From positions 615,501-679,500 of the forward strand of contig NZ_PHTY01000001.1 in the NCBI RefSeq assembly GCF_002813135.1: DNA of 64,000 nt, given 5' to 3'. The stretch comes from Ulvibacter sp. MAR_2010_11. Lineage in GTDB: Bacteria; Bacteroidota; Bacteroidia; Flavobacteriales; Flavobacteriaceae. A program made the position numbers and the translations under genes. Of the stretch, positions 1-8,657 are shown one piece after another. The stretch's first letter is position 1. Each line of letters begins with the position of its first letter. Under the pieces are notes generated by a model that was not told the DNA's origin, searched no databases, and saw nothing but the letters and a program-made list of their open reading frames with translations.

Positions 1-119
1 TCGAGTAGTCCAAAAGCAGATAGAACTTCTTTGGACATGTTTAATGCAAGCATCGCGATGAAAACCAGATACATCAGGTTAATCATCTTTTGCCTTGGTG
101 ATAAAGCTCCTTTAGCCAT
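1..119 (-). CDS. gldM: GldM, N-terminal fragment (type IX secretion/gliding)
   Basis: Only the first 39 or so codons are in the window; the gene runs off the left edge. Translating from the ATG at 119 gives a start MAKGALSPRQKMINLMYLVF, followed by IAMLALNMSKEVLSAFG, which is the single N-terminal membrane helix characteristic of GldM/PorM. In the family this helix packs with the two helices of GldL in the inner-membrane motor that powers the type IX secretion system and gliding, while the rest of the protein forms a long periplasmic shaft. It follows gldL by 46 bases on the same strand, the usual gldK-gldL-gldM-gldN order, which supports the call more than the short fragment alone. Confidence 0.92.
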   Translation of the reverse strand, partial: MAKGALSPRQKMINLMYLVFIAMLALNMSKEVLSAFGLL

Positions 120-165
120 ATTCTTTTAGTTTTTTGTTGTTAATAAAAGTTAGTCTAATAGGAAA

Positions 166-807
166 TTAATTTCTATTGGTCATAGCAGAAAGCATTCCAC
201 CGTATACTCCATTTAAGGAAGATAGGTTGGTAGCCAAGTGCTCCATCTGTTGTTTTAGTTGTTCTGCATTTTCAACAACGCGTTCGTTTACTTCTGCTTG
301 ACGGCTGTTAGATTCAACCTGAACCTTATACAAGCTGTTTAAAGATTCCATTTGCGCAGCGGCCAAGGCCATTTCTTCGCTGTATTTTTTTGTTGAGCTC
401 ATAGCTTCGGCAGTAGGGGCCATTCCTTTCACGGCACCTTCGAAATTACGGATACCATCGGTTAAGCTACTCATTAATTCTGAATCGATTCGGGCATCCT
501 TCAGCATTTCATCTAATTTTTTAGACAGCAAGCCTTGAGGATCTTCTTTTTGTTTTTTCTCACCGGCCATACCTCCTGCTAATTCAGGATAAACTAAAGA
601 CCAGTCCAAATCATCTTCTACCGGTTCGAAAGCAGAGATAGCAAAAATAATAGCTTCAGTAATTAAACCAATTGCCAACAAAAGACCTCCATTTAGGGGT
701 CCTAATTCCCAGTGAAGAATTTTAAATAAAGCTCCTAAAATTACAATAGAAGCTCCAAGCCCGTAGGCCATATTAAATAATTTCTTTGATGATCTTGATT
801 GTGCCAT
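166..807 (-). CDS. gldL: GldL, inner-membrane motor subunit of the type IX secretion system
   Basis: 213 residues, matching the usual size of flavobacterial GldL. Two hydrophobic helices are visible near residues 13-32 and 39-60, the second carrying an acidic residue (Glu in LITEAIIFA) and the first a LHWE segment; family work implicates charged residues of these helices in proton-driven torque. The remainder, from about residue 85, is a cytoplasmic, charged, helical region likely to form coiled coil. It lies between gldK (55 bases upstream) and gldM (46 bases downstream) on the same strand. Function as part of the GldLM motor is known for the family; here it is inferred from sequence and order. 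Confidence 0.95.
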   Translation of the reverse strand: MAQSRSSKKLFNMAYGLGASIVILGALFKILHWELGPLNGGLLLAIGLITEAIIFAISAFEPVEDDLDWSLVYPELAGGMAGEKKQKEDPQGLLSKKLDEMLKDARIDSELMSSLTDGIRNFEGAVKGMAPTAEAMSSTKKYSEEMALAAAQMESLNSLYKVQVESNSRQAEVNERVVENAEQLKQQMEHLATNLSSLNGVYGGMLSAMTNRN

Positions 808-862
808 AATACAATAGTTTTTAGTTAAGTTAAGATTTAGTTTTTTCTATGTTGTTGAGAGG

Positions 863-2236
863 TTATCTAGCGTCTCCTAGTTTTTCATTGAGTACTACAT
901 CGGTTCCCATGTAATCTTGTACAGTACGGAATCCAATATAGCTTCTTGCAGAATCTGCATATTCGTAATCACGAGAACTTACCTGTAGGAAGTAAGCAAC
1001 ATCCTTCCATGATCCTCCTCGTACTACTTTACGAGCGTTATCTTCGTCGTTTACGTTAGGGTTCATTGTAGAGGTATACTCATAAGATGCAGCATCGTAA
1101 GAAGAAGCCACCCATTCGCTTACGTTACCTGCCATATTGTACAGGTTGTAATCGTTAGGTTCGTATGCGTCTGCTTCAACAGTATACAGTGCCTGATCTG
1201 CTGCATAATCACCTCGTAATGGTTTAAAGTTTGCCAGGAAACAACCTCTGTCGTTTTTAGCATACGGTCCACCCCAAGGGTAGGTGGCAGATTCCAGACC
1301 ACCACGAGCGGCATATTCCCATTCTGCTTCACCCGGAAGACGGAATGAATTTACATGGTTACGCTTTCTCGATTTTTGGTATGAGTTCTTATATAATGTT
1401 CTCCAGGCACAGAATGCCTTGGCCTGCTTCCAGTTTACACCCACAACAGGATAATCCCCATAAGCCTCATGCCAGAAATAATCGTTGTGCATGGGTTCAT
1501 TATAGGAATAATTAAAATCTTTAATCCAAACGGTAGTATCAGGATAGATACTTACCTCTTCTTTTTTAATAAAGTCTTTTCTTCTTTTAGTCTTATCTCT
1601 TGCAGCCGCCTGAATGTCCATATACGTATACTGGAACTTCAATTTTTCCACATCGATGGTACGTTGCCCGTTGTAGGCTTCTTCGGCAGGGATATACATA
1701 GTATCCATTACTTCAGAATAGTACTCATCGGGATACTCGGCTGTGTCCCAAAATAAATCGATATCCCGATTAATTTTTCTACCGGCATAGTAATCTTCAC
1801 CCATACCGTAGTAGTTGTCGTACATGTATTGGTCGTATGGGGTCATTTCTTCATTCTCTTGATCGACAAAGGCAAAATCACCAATACCTCCGTCTCCCGG
1901 AGTGGCACCTACCTCATCGGCCAGAATGGCTAATTTTAGTCGAACCGTAGAATCCCGCACCCAGTTTACAAACTGGCGGTATTCTGCATTCGTAATTTCG
2001 GTCTCGTCCATATAGAAAGACCTAACCGTTACCGTTTTCGTGGGGGCATCGTTTACCGCTACAAAATCATCGTCTGCCTTACCCATGATGAAAGAACCAC
2101 CAGGGACAAGCGTCATTCCGTAAGGCTTTTGTGGATACCATTTTTTGCCTTTTGCTCCTACAAGTTCTCCCCTGTCTCCAGAGTTACAACTAAACAAAAA
2201 CGCAACAATCGCAGTTAATGCAATAAACTTCTTCAT
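863..2236 (-). CDS. gldK: GldK, outer-membrane-associated lipoprotein of the type IX secretion system
   Basis: 457 residues with a lipoprotein signal peptide ending at Cys17 (AFLFSC). The body is a formylglycine-generating-enzyme/sulfatase-modifying fold: GMTLVPGGSFIMG near residue 40, YPVVGVNWKQAKAFCAWR and FRLPGEAEWEYAARGG in the middle, then NMAGNVSEWVA and the terminal KVVRGGSW with YIGFR. GldK/PorK uses this fold structurally, forming a periplasmic ring under the outer membrane with GldN, not as an FGE enzyme. A long insertion rich in Asp, Tyr and Glu lies between about residues 105 and 255, as is usual for GldK. First gene of the gldKLM run, 114 bases after the arginase-like gene. Confidence 0.95.
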   Translation of the reverse strand: MKKFIALTAIVAFLFSCNSGDRGELVGAKGKKWYPQKPYGMTLVPGGSFIMGKADDDFVAVNDAPTKTVTVRSFYMDETEITNAEYRQFVNWVRDSTVRLKLAILADEVGATPGDGGIGDFAFVDQENEEMTPYDQYMYDNYYGMGEDYYAGRKINRDIDLFWDTAEYPDEYYSEVMDTMYIPAEEAYNGQRTIDVEKLKFQYTYMDIQAAARDKTKRRKDFIKKEEVSIYPDTTVWIKDFNYSYNEPMHNDYFWHEAYGDYPVVGVNWKQAKAFCAWRTLYKNSYQKSRKRNHVNSFRLPGEAEWEYAARGGLESATYPWGGPYAKNDRGCFLANFKPLRGDYAADQALYTVEADAYEPNDYNLYNMAGNVSEWVASSYDAASYEYTSTMNPNVNDEDNARKVVRGGSWKDVAYFLQVSSRDYEYADSARSYIGFRTVQDYMGTDVVLNEKLGDAR

Positions 2237-2350
2237 AGGTAATTAGGTTAAATTTTCGAGATTCAAGGGCGTAAACCTATTTATAAAATTTTAAAAAAAC
2301 AACAATTTTCTTAAAAAACCCTTAAAGCTTCTTTTACTTAGTTCGTTTGG

Positions 2351-3514
2351 TTATACTTCATTCTTTCGGCGGGCTTTATACCACCGCTCAGGAATCTCCT
2401 GATTTGTTGCACTCAAATATTCGCCATAAGTGCAAGGTAATAACGTTCTACTTTTTAATTTATTATTAACATTTGAAATAAAAGGTAATTCTATCCACCA
2501 ACGGCCTGTTTTATTACTTTTTTTAAATAGTAACACCTCGTCGTCTACCGGTACCTTATAAGTAGTGTACAATTTTTCATTATCGAATGCCTCATCGGCG
2601 ATTCTGAAATTTACACCTTCTACAAAATACCACAGCATCTGCGCCACCAACATGGCGGCACTCTCCGAACCACTGTAATCGGACAATTCATAGATTCCAA
2701 ATGAGGTGGCTCTATTGCTTATTCCGGCATAACGCGCTATGGCACAAATCTCTCTTCCATCAAAACCATTGGGGCTCGCACTATTTTTATAACTTAATTC
2801 TGCACTTTTTATTGCCGTAACATCTATCGCAACTATATCGGTATTGCGCAGTATAGGTTCCACCAAGGTAATATCTGCAGTTACTTCCCCCAACCTGTAG
2901 GCATCGAAATACAATTTTTCCATAAGTCCAATCTCTTCCGGCGGATTGAAATAAGACTGATACCCAATAGTACTATAATTAAATAAATTATAAGGCTTGT
3001 CTACGATAATCTTTCCAACATACGATTTGTTTGAAATAGGCTTATCGGCATCTCCCAAATCGAAATTACAGTCTACATTCACCATATTCACCATAGTTCC
3101 TATGGTATCATAGGCTCTGTACTGTGCATATAGCAAATCCTGACTGCCTCCAAGTAGTAAGGGAATTATCTTTTTTTTCAGCAAGGCTTCCACCACGGTT
3201 CGCATGGCAAAATAGGTATCGTTTACCGTCTCACCTTTTACAATGTCCCCCAAATCCACAATTTTATGCGACCAGTTGCCCGGATACAATCCATAAAATG
3301 CTTTTCGGAAGGCTTCAAAGGAGATTTCTTCTCCAATAAAATTTACGTCGTTACGATTTTCGCGTATTCCCAGTAGTGCAAATTTTACATTGGTAAGATC
3401 GGGAAGCTCTCCTTTCTTATAATGTCCTGCAATTTGTTTCCCCAATACACCAACGGGCAAGATTTCTCTGTGCGCCAGAACCGACTTCGAAATAGGATTG
3501 AGAAATTCTATCAT
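2351..3514 (-). CDS. Arginase/formimidoylglutamase-fold protein with degraded metal site
   Basis: 387 residues. The arginase-family landmarks are recognisable but altered. The GGDHS loop reads GGSQD (residues 122-126), the DAHxD loop reads DCNFD (148-152), and the SxDxD loop reads AIDVT (229-233). Three expected manganese ligands are therefore replaced: His by Gln125, His by Asn150 and Asp by Thr233. In active ureohydrolases these residues hold a binuclear Mn centre, so catalysis by the usual mechanism is unlikely. The start ATG overlaps the topA stop by one base (TAATGA), indicating translational coupling. Gene order topA, this gene, gldK is typical for Flavobacteriia as I know it, so a role tied to gliding/secretion or to DNA topology is possible but unproven. 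Often annotated as formimidoylglutamase. Confidence 0.75.
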   Translation of the reverse strand: MIEFLNPISKSVLAHREILPVGVLGKQIAGHYKKGELPDLTNVKFALLGIRENRNDVNFIGEEISFEAFRKAFYGLYPGNWSHKIVDLGDIVKGETVNDTYFAMRTVVEALLKKKIIPLLLGGSQDLLYAQYRAYDTIGTMVNMVNVDCNFDLGDADKPISNKSYVGKIIVDKPYNLFNYSTIGYQSYFNPPEEIGLMEKLYFDAYRLGEVTADITLVEPILRNTDIVAIDVTAIKSAELSYKNSASPNGFDGREICAIARYAGISNRATSFGIYELSDYSGSESAAMLVAQMLWYFVEGVNFRIADEAFDNEKLYTTYKVPVDDEVLLFKKSNKTGRWWIELPFISNVNNKLKSRTLLPCTYGEYLSATNQEIPERWYKARRKNEV

Positions 3515-6012
3515 TATTTTTTCTTGGCTGTGGTTTTCTTTTTAGCAGCTTTTTTCTTCTTAGGGGCTTTTTTCTCCAACAACTCCTGCGCCTCCTCTAA
3601 GGTAATTTTTTCGGCTTTGGTAGACTTTGGTAATTCTACTTTGGTTTTCCCTTTTATTAAATTGAAACGTCCCCAACGTGCCTTTTCAATTCGGATACCT
3701 TCTGCAGGCCATTCGTTTATCAACTTATCAATCTCCTTTTGCTTTTTATCTTCAATAAGCTGTTTTATATCTGCTTCGGAAAGATCGTCGAAGTCATACT
3801 TTTTGTTCACATTAATGAACATTTCATTCCATTTAATAAAGGGTCCGAAACGTCCCGTTCCTTTCTGAACCGGCAATCCTTCATATACATATATAGGTGC
3901 ATCGGCCTTTTTCTTTTCGGCAATCAATTCTTTTGCCATCGCCATATCCACATCCAAGGGGTCGATTCCTTTTGGCAGGGAGATAAACTTTTTACCAAAC
4001 CGCACATAAGGTCCAAATCGGCCGTTATTCACCTCTACTTCTTCTCCTTCAAACACTCCCAGGTCTTTTGGTAGTTTAAACAAATCCATCACTTCTTCAA
4101 AAGTCACCAAATGCAACTGCTGATCGGGGCGGAGACTTGCAAATCTTTTCTCCTCGTCATCGGGGGCTCCAATTTGTGCCATAGGACCAAATTTACCCAA
4201 ACGCACCAAAACAGGTCTCCCTGTTTCAGGATCGTCACCTAAAATACGCTCCCCGCTTTCACGTTCGGCATTTTCGGAAACATCTTCTACACGGGGATGG
4301 AACTTGCCGTAAAAATCCTTCATCATCTGCTTCCATTCCTCTTTTCCTTCCGCAATATCATCAAAATCCTGCTCGACTTTGGCGGTAAAATTATAATCGA
4401 GAATATTTTCGAAGTGATCTACCAAAAAGTCGTTTACAATTAGACCAATATCGGTGGGAACCAGTTTCCCTTTATCACTTCCAACAGTTTCCTTTAAATT
4501 CTTTTCTTTTACGCTTTCCTTAGCTAGCGTTAGCTGAAGATATTTTCGTTCTACACCTTCTATACTTCCTTTTTCTACATAATTTCTATTGATAATCGTC
4601 GAAATGGTAGGTGCATAGGTAGAAGGACGACCAATTCCCAGCTCTTCCAGTTGTTTTACCAATGAAGCTTCGGTATAGCGATACGGCGGACGTGTAAATC
4701 GCTCTGTTGCCGTGATGTATTCATTATCCAAAGCATCGCCGTTGGATAATTTGGGAAGCATCCCTTCCTGTTCTTCTTCTTCAAAATCGGTTCCTTCCAG
4801 ATATACTTTAAGAAAACCGTCAAATTTTATCATCTCCCCGTTGGCAGTAAAATGTTCCGAAACCGCTTCCGAAGCTTTTATAGCAATCTTAACGTTGGTG
4901 CGTTCCAGTTGTGCATCGCTCATTTGGGATGCCAAGGTTCGCTTCCAAATTAAATCGTACAATCTGGTCTGGTCGTATTCGCCTTCAATAGACTGTCGTG
5001 ACATGTCGGTGGGACGAATCGCTTCGTGAGCCTCCTGTGCACCCTTCGATTTACCTTTAAAATTTCTCGGGAAGCTGTATTCTTTTCCGTAGGAAGATTC
5101 AATTTCTTTTTGAGCTGCGTTTTTTGCTTCGTTCGACAAATTCACACTGTCGGTACGCATATAGGTAATGAGACCCGCTTCGTATAAACGTTGTGCGATG
5201 GTCATGGTTTTCCCTACTGAAAAATATAATTTTCTGGCTGCTTCCTGTTGCAGGGTTGAGGTTGTAAAAGGAGGTGCCGGAGATTTTTTGGCCGGTTTTT
5301 TTACCAAATCTGAAACCTTATACGAGGCTCCTATATTTTTCCGAAGGAATTCTCGCGCTTCCGCTTCGGTATCAAAATTCTTAGGCAGTTTTGCTTTAAA
5401 GCTATTCCCTTCCGAAGTAATAAATTCGGCATCAATTCTATACGAACCTACAGCAGTAAACGCTTCAATCTCACGTTCGCGTTCTACAATTAAACGCACC
5501 GCAACAGATTGCACTCTCCCGGCAGACAAGCCACCCTTTACCTTACGCCATAAAACAGGAGACAATTCATATCCCACCAAACGATCCAGAACTCTTCGGG
5601 CCTGTTGTGCATTTACAAGATTGTAATCTATCTGACGTGGATTTTCAATGGCCTTTAAAATGGCCGACTTGGTAATTTCGTGAAAAACAATTCGCTTGGT
5701 TTTGTCTTCCTTCAAGTCCAAAGTTTCGGCAAGGTGCCACGCGATGGCTTCTCCTTCCCTGTCCTCATCACTTGCCAGCCAAACCATATCGGCTTTTTTG
5801 GCGAGTGCCTTTAGTTCCTTCACCAGTGCTTTCTTATCGCTCGAGACTATATATTTAGGTGTAAAATCGCCATCTACATCTACGCCCAACTCCTTGGAAG
5901 GCAGATCGGCAATGTGCCCGAAACTGGACGCTACCTTAAAATCTTTTCCGAGAAATTTTTCAATGGTTTTTGCTTTCGCAGGCGACTCAACAATCACTAA
6001 ATTCTTTGCCAT
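3514..6012 (-). CDS. topA: DNA topoisomerase I (type IA)
   Basis: I place the start at the ATG at 6012, giving MAKNLVIVESPAKAKTIEKF, the normal topA beginning; the reading frame extends 20 codons further upstream without family support. The protein is about 832 residues. The Toprim domain is shown by VIVESPAKAKTI and by the acidic DEDREGEAIAWHL motif; the strand-cleaving Tyr lies in LITYMRTDSVNLS. C-terminal zinc fingers are absent and replaced by repeats of the GRFGPYVRFGKK and TGRFGPFIKW type, normal for Bacteroidota. The last 20 or so residues are a Lys/Ala tail that probably contacts DNA. It relaxes negative supercoils. It is co-transcribed with the arginase-like gene. Confidence 0.96.
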   Translation of the reverse strand: MAKNLVIVESPAKAKTIEKFLGKDFKVASSFGHIADLPSKELGVDVDGDFTPKYIVSSDKKALVKELKALAKKADMVWLASDEDREGEAIAWHLAETLDLKEDKTKRIVFHEITKSAILKAIENPRQIDYNLVNAQQARRVLDRLVGYELSPVLWRKVKGGLSAGRVQSVAVRLIVEREREIEAFTAVGSYRIDAEFITSEGNSFKAKLPKNFDTEAEAREFLRKNIGASYKVSDLVKKPAKKSPAPPFTTSTLQQEAARKLYFSVGKTMTIAQRLYEAGLITYMRTDSVNLSNEAKNAAQKEIESSYGKEYSFPRNFKGKSKGAQEAHEAIRPTDMSRQSIEGEYDQTRLYDLIWKRTLASQMSDAQLERTNVKIAIKASEAVSEHFTANGEMIKFDGFLKVYLEGTDFEEEEQEGMLPKLSNGDALDNEYITATERFTRPPYRYTEASLVKQLEELGIGRPSTYAPTISTIINRNYVEKGSIEGVERKYLQLTLAKESVKEKNLKETVGSDKGKLVPTDIGLIVNDFLVDHFENILDYNFTAKVEQDFDDIAEGKEEWKQMMKDFYGKFHPRVEDVSENAERESGERILGDDPETGRPVLVRLGKFGPMAQIGAPDDEEKRFASLRPDQQLHLVTFEEVMDLFKLPKDLGVFEGEEVEVNNGRFGPYVRFGKKFISLPKGIDPLDVDMAMAKELIAEKKKADAPIYVYEGLPVQKGTGRFGPFIKWNEMFINVNKKYDFDDLSEADIKQLIEDKKQKEIDKLINEWPAEGIRIEKARWGRFNLIKGKTKVELPKSTKAEKITLEEAQELLEKKAPKKKKAAKKKTTAKKK

Positions 6013-6110
6013 ATTCAATTTGTTTGGGGTACAAAAGTATCTTTTTTTTTTAATAGTGACTTTGAACCTCAAAAAATTAGGTTTCTCTTAACACCGCAAA
6101 GCAGTTGCTT

Positions 6111-6890
6111 TTAAGAAACAATGAGCGATTCATTTTCCTCCGAAACAGTATCAAAACCAATACAATCTTTATAGATATAGTACATGGGAATGTGCACAAA
6201 ATACGCAGTAAAAAATACTCCTACAATACAAAGTATAATACCCAATTGTGCGATTAAAGAAGAGACAATCACCAGTCCGAAAATGATTAACCAATACTTA
6301 TTTCCCAATTTAAACGAAGCCTTGATAATTTCAGAAACGGTAAGTTCGGGATGAAAAGCAAAGAATACTACTAACAACTGCAACGGTACCATTACATAGA
6401 AAATAGGCAGATAACACGCCAGCGTTGCCAATAGTGCAATCCCGAATGTTGCCAAAGAAAGCAACATCAGTTTTTTATAGTTTCCCTTAAGTAGCGACAA
6501 ATATCCTCCAACGTCTTCGTTTGTACCCAAATCTTCCTTTTTCAATACTCGAATAAAGTGTGCCGTAATTCCGTAAACAAAGGCTTGCACAACAAAAATT
6601 AGTGCAAGTACTACTATAATATATCCAATTAAAAGCGGCAAGTATTCCATTAAATCGGGCTCCACATAGTCGTAATTCCCTTGCGTATCCAAAGCTCCCA
6701 TTGATAGAAAAAAGGCGATATATGGAATATAAACTAAAAGGATCATGGGCACAACGGCTGCCAGCGTAATGAGTACATGATACAACGCCTGTTCCCAGAC
6801 TTTTTTAAACAATTCGAAACTTTTGGAAAGAATATCACCAAAATCGGGTTTTTTGGCGTTTTCTATTTTCTGAAAAATAGGATGTTCCAT
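6111..6890 (-). CDS. Polytopic inner-membrane protein of unknown function
   Basis: 259 residues with five to six hydrophobic segments, for example LITLAAVVPMILLVYIPYIA, LIGYIIVVLALIFVVQAFVY and WLIIFGLVIVSSLIAQLGII. The N-terminal 25 residues are soluble and contain FGDILSKSFELFKKVWEQAL, a pattern seen in a common family of Bacteroidota membrane proteins sometimes misannotated as beta-carotene monooxygenase. No catalytic motif can be seen. It ends 98 bases from the topA start on the same strand and its 5' side borders a repeat array at 6904-7012. I do not recognise a specific function. Confidence 0.8.
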   Translation of the reverse strand: MEHPIFQKIENAKKPDFGDILSKSFELFKKVWEQALYHVLITLAAVVPMILLVYIPYIAFFLSMGALDTQGNYDYVEPDLMEYLPLLIGYIIVVLALIFVVQAFVYGITAHFIRVLKKEDLGTNEDVGGYLSLLKGNYKKLMLLSLATFGIALLATLACYLPIFYVMVPLQLLVVFFAFHPELTVSEIIKASFKLGNKYWLIIFGLVIVSSLIAQLGIILCIVGVFFTAYFVHIPMYYIYKDCIGFDTVSEENESLIVS

Positions 6891-6903
6891 AGGAAAGTGT
6901 TGG

Positions 6904-7012
6904 TTGGTTAGTATGTTGATTTGTTAGTTCGTTGATTTGTTGTTTTGTTGATTCGTTGATTCGTTGGTTGAATCAATAATTACTATTCACTACTCACGGC
7001 TCACCATTCACT
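6904..7012. repeat. Phased tandem array: 8-bp period followed by 7-bp period
   Basis: From 6908 the triplet GTT recurs at 6908, 6916, 6924, 6932, 6940, 6948, 6956 and 6964, an exact 8-bp spacing (unit GTTGATTC/GTTGATTT). It is followed by TCAC at 6988, 6995, 7002 and 7009, an exact 7-bp spacing. Unit interiors vary, only the phase is strict. The array fills the gap between the membrane-protein gene and the miaB promoter and has no plausible reading frame. Confidence 0.85.
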
Positions 7013-7044
7013 AAACGCAAATTTACAAAAAAGAAGTCTGCCAC

Positions 7045-7077
7045 TTTGTCACAAACTTCATTTTAATTGTATCTTTG
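7045..7077 (+). promoter_or_regulatory. Bacteroidota-type promoter of miaB
   Basis: A TTTG -33 element at 7045-7048 and a perfect TATCTTTG -7 element at 7070-7077 are separated by 21 bases, which fits the primary sigma-factor consensus (TTG, 17-23 bp, TAnnTTTG) of this phylum. It lies about 70 bases before the likely miaB ATG. Confidence 0.65.
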
Positions 7078-7145
7078 CAATTGCTCGCCTAAGACTGGCG
7101 TTATTATTGACAATAGATTACACCATCGGTTATTTTATTCGATTT

Positions 7146-8594
7146 ATGGAAGAGAAAGTGATAGACGAAACCAAACAGGGACAATCCTTAATTCTGGAAG
7201 CAAAAGAAGGCAATACACGTAAGCTTTTTATTGAAAGCTTCGGCTGCGCAATGAACTTCAGTGACAGCGAAATTGTGGCGTCCATTCTTGCTAATGAAGG
7301 TTTTAATACAACCAACAATTTGGAAGAGGCAGATTTGGTATTGGTGAACACCTGTTCCATTCGCGATAAGGCCGAACAAACCGTACGAAAACGGCTCGAA
7401 AAATACAATGCCGTAAAACGTATCAACCCCCGTATGAAGGTGGGCGTCTTGGGCTGTATGGCAGAACGCTTAAAGGAAAAATTCTTAGAAGAAGAAAAAA
7501 TTGTAGACATGGTCGTAGGTCCGGATGCCTATAAGGATCTTCCCAACTTGGTAAGAGAAGTGGATGAAGGCCGTGACGCAGTAAACGTATTGCTTTCAAA
7601 AGACGAAACTTACGGCGATATTTCACCTGTACGCATAGGCACCAACGGCATCAACGCCCTTGTAAGTATTACTCGGGGTTGCGACAATATGTGTACGTTT
7701 TGTGTGGTTCCCTTTACACGCGGAAGAGAACGCAGCAGAGATCCGCAGAGTATCCTTAAAGAAGTACTTGATTTAGCTGAAAAAGGTTATAAAGAGATTA
7801 CACTTTTAGGGCAGAATGTCGACAGTTATTTGTGGTATGGCGGCGGACTCAAAAAGGATTTTAAAAATGCCACCGAGATGGCGCAAGCAACGTCAACAAA
7901 TTTTGCACAGTTGTTAGAAATGGTAGCACAAGCCTTCCCTAAAATGCGAATTCGGTTCTCCACTTCCAATCCGCAGGATATGACCGAAGATGTATTCCAC
8001 GTCATGGCGAAATACAACAATATTTGTAATCACGTCCACCTGCCTTTTCAAAGTGGTAGTGACCGGATACTTAAAGAAATGAACCGACAGCACACCGCTG
8101 CCGAATATTTAGATTTGGTAAACCGAATGTGGGAAATCTTGCCAAACACCAGTATCTCGCAAGATGTTATTGTAGGTTTTCCCGGCGAAACTGAAGAGGA
8201 TCACCGGGCCACCTTAAAGCTATTGGACGAAGTAAAATTTATTTTCGGGTATATGTACAAATACTCCGAACGACCGGGGACCATGGCTGCCAGAAAGTTT
8301 GAAGATGACGTCCCGGAAGAAACCAAGAAAAGAAGGCTTACGGAAATTGTAGACGCACAACGCTCGCATAGCGCCTATAGAACACAACAGTTTATTGGTA
8401 AGACCACCGAAGTATTGATAGAAAAAGAATCGAAGAAAAATGAAGACCAATGGAGCGGTCGAAACGAACAGAGTATAGTTGTAGTATTCCCAAAAGGAAA
8501 CTACAAACCGGGGGATTTTGTGAATGTAAAAATAAACGCTTGTACCAGTGCTACCCTTATTGGTGAGGCGGTTGGTTATAGTGAATACAATTGA
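7146..8594 (+). CDS. miaB: tRNA-2-methylthio-N6-dimethylallyladenosine synthase MiaB
   Basis: I choose the ATG at 7146 (MEEKVIDETK); the frame is open upstream but without family-like residues and too close to the promoter. About 482 residues. The N-terminal methylthiotransferase domain carries FIESFGCAMNFSDSE, VNTCSIRDKAEQ and VGVLGCMAERLK, whose three Cys bind the auxiliary cluster. The radical-SAM motif RGCDNMCTFCVVPFTRGRERS follows, and a C-terminal TRAM region ends the protein. MiaB adds the methylthio group to i6A37 of tRNAs reading UNN codons. First gene of the run miaB, sigma-54 activator, lptE, TPR protein, secG. Confidence 0.96.
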   Translation: MEEKVIDETKQGQSLILEAKEGNTRKLFIESFGCAMNFSDSEIVASILANEGFNTTNNLEEADLVLVNTCSIRDKAEQTVRKRLEKYNAVKRINPRMKVGVLGCMAERLKEKFLEEEKIVDMVVGPDAYKDLPNLVREVDEGRDAVNVLLSKDETYGDISPVRIGTNGINALVSITRGCDNMCTFCVVPFTRGRERSRDPQSILKEVLDLAEKGYKEITLLGQNVDSYLWYGGGLKKDFKNATEMAQATSTNFAQLLEMVAQAFPKMRIRFSTSNPQDMTEDVFHVMAKYNNICNHVHLPFQSGSDRILKEMNRQHTAAEYLDLVNRMWEILPNTSISQDVIVGFPGETEEDHRATLKLLDEVKFIFGYMYKYSERPGTMAARKFEDDVPEETKKRRLTEIVDAQRSHSAYRTQQFIGKTTEVLIEKESKKNEDQWSGRNEQSIVVVFPKGNYKPGDFVNVKINACTSATLIGEAVGYSEYN

Positions 8595-8597
8595 TTG

Positions 8598-8628
8598 GCT
8601 TTAAGCTGTAGGCTTTAGGCTGTTGGCA
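8598..8628. repeat. Heptamer-phased array after miaB
   Basis: The dinucleotide GC recurs at 8598, 8605, 8612, 8619 and 8626, an exact 7-bp spacing, within units GCTTTAA, GCTGTAG, GCTTTAG and GCTGTTG. It occupies half of the 63-base gap between miaB and the next gene. Same unit as the arrays at 12111-12145 and, inverted, at 12497-12531 and 26344-26408. Confidence 0.85.
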
Positions 8629-8657
8629 AAAAAATACTTTAAACTATTTTAGTTTAT

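Noticed and set aside
863-2236. Active formylglycine-generating enzyme or sulfatase maturase
   Set aside because: The fold is present, but the lipoprotein signal, size and position before gldL identify it as GldK.
5168-5626. Plus-strand frame of 152 codons inside topA
   Set aside because: Complement of a strongly conserved topoisomerase region; composition is that of an antisense shadow.
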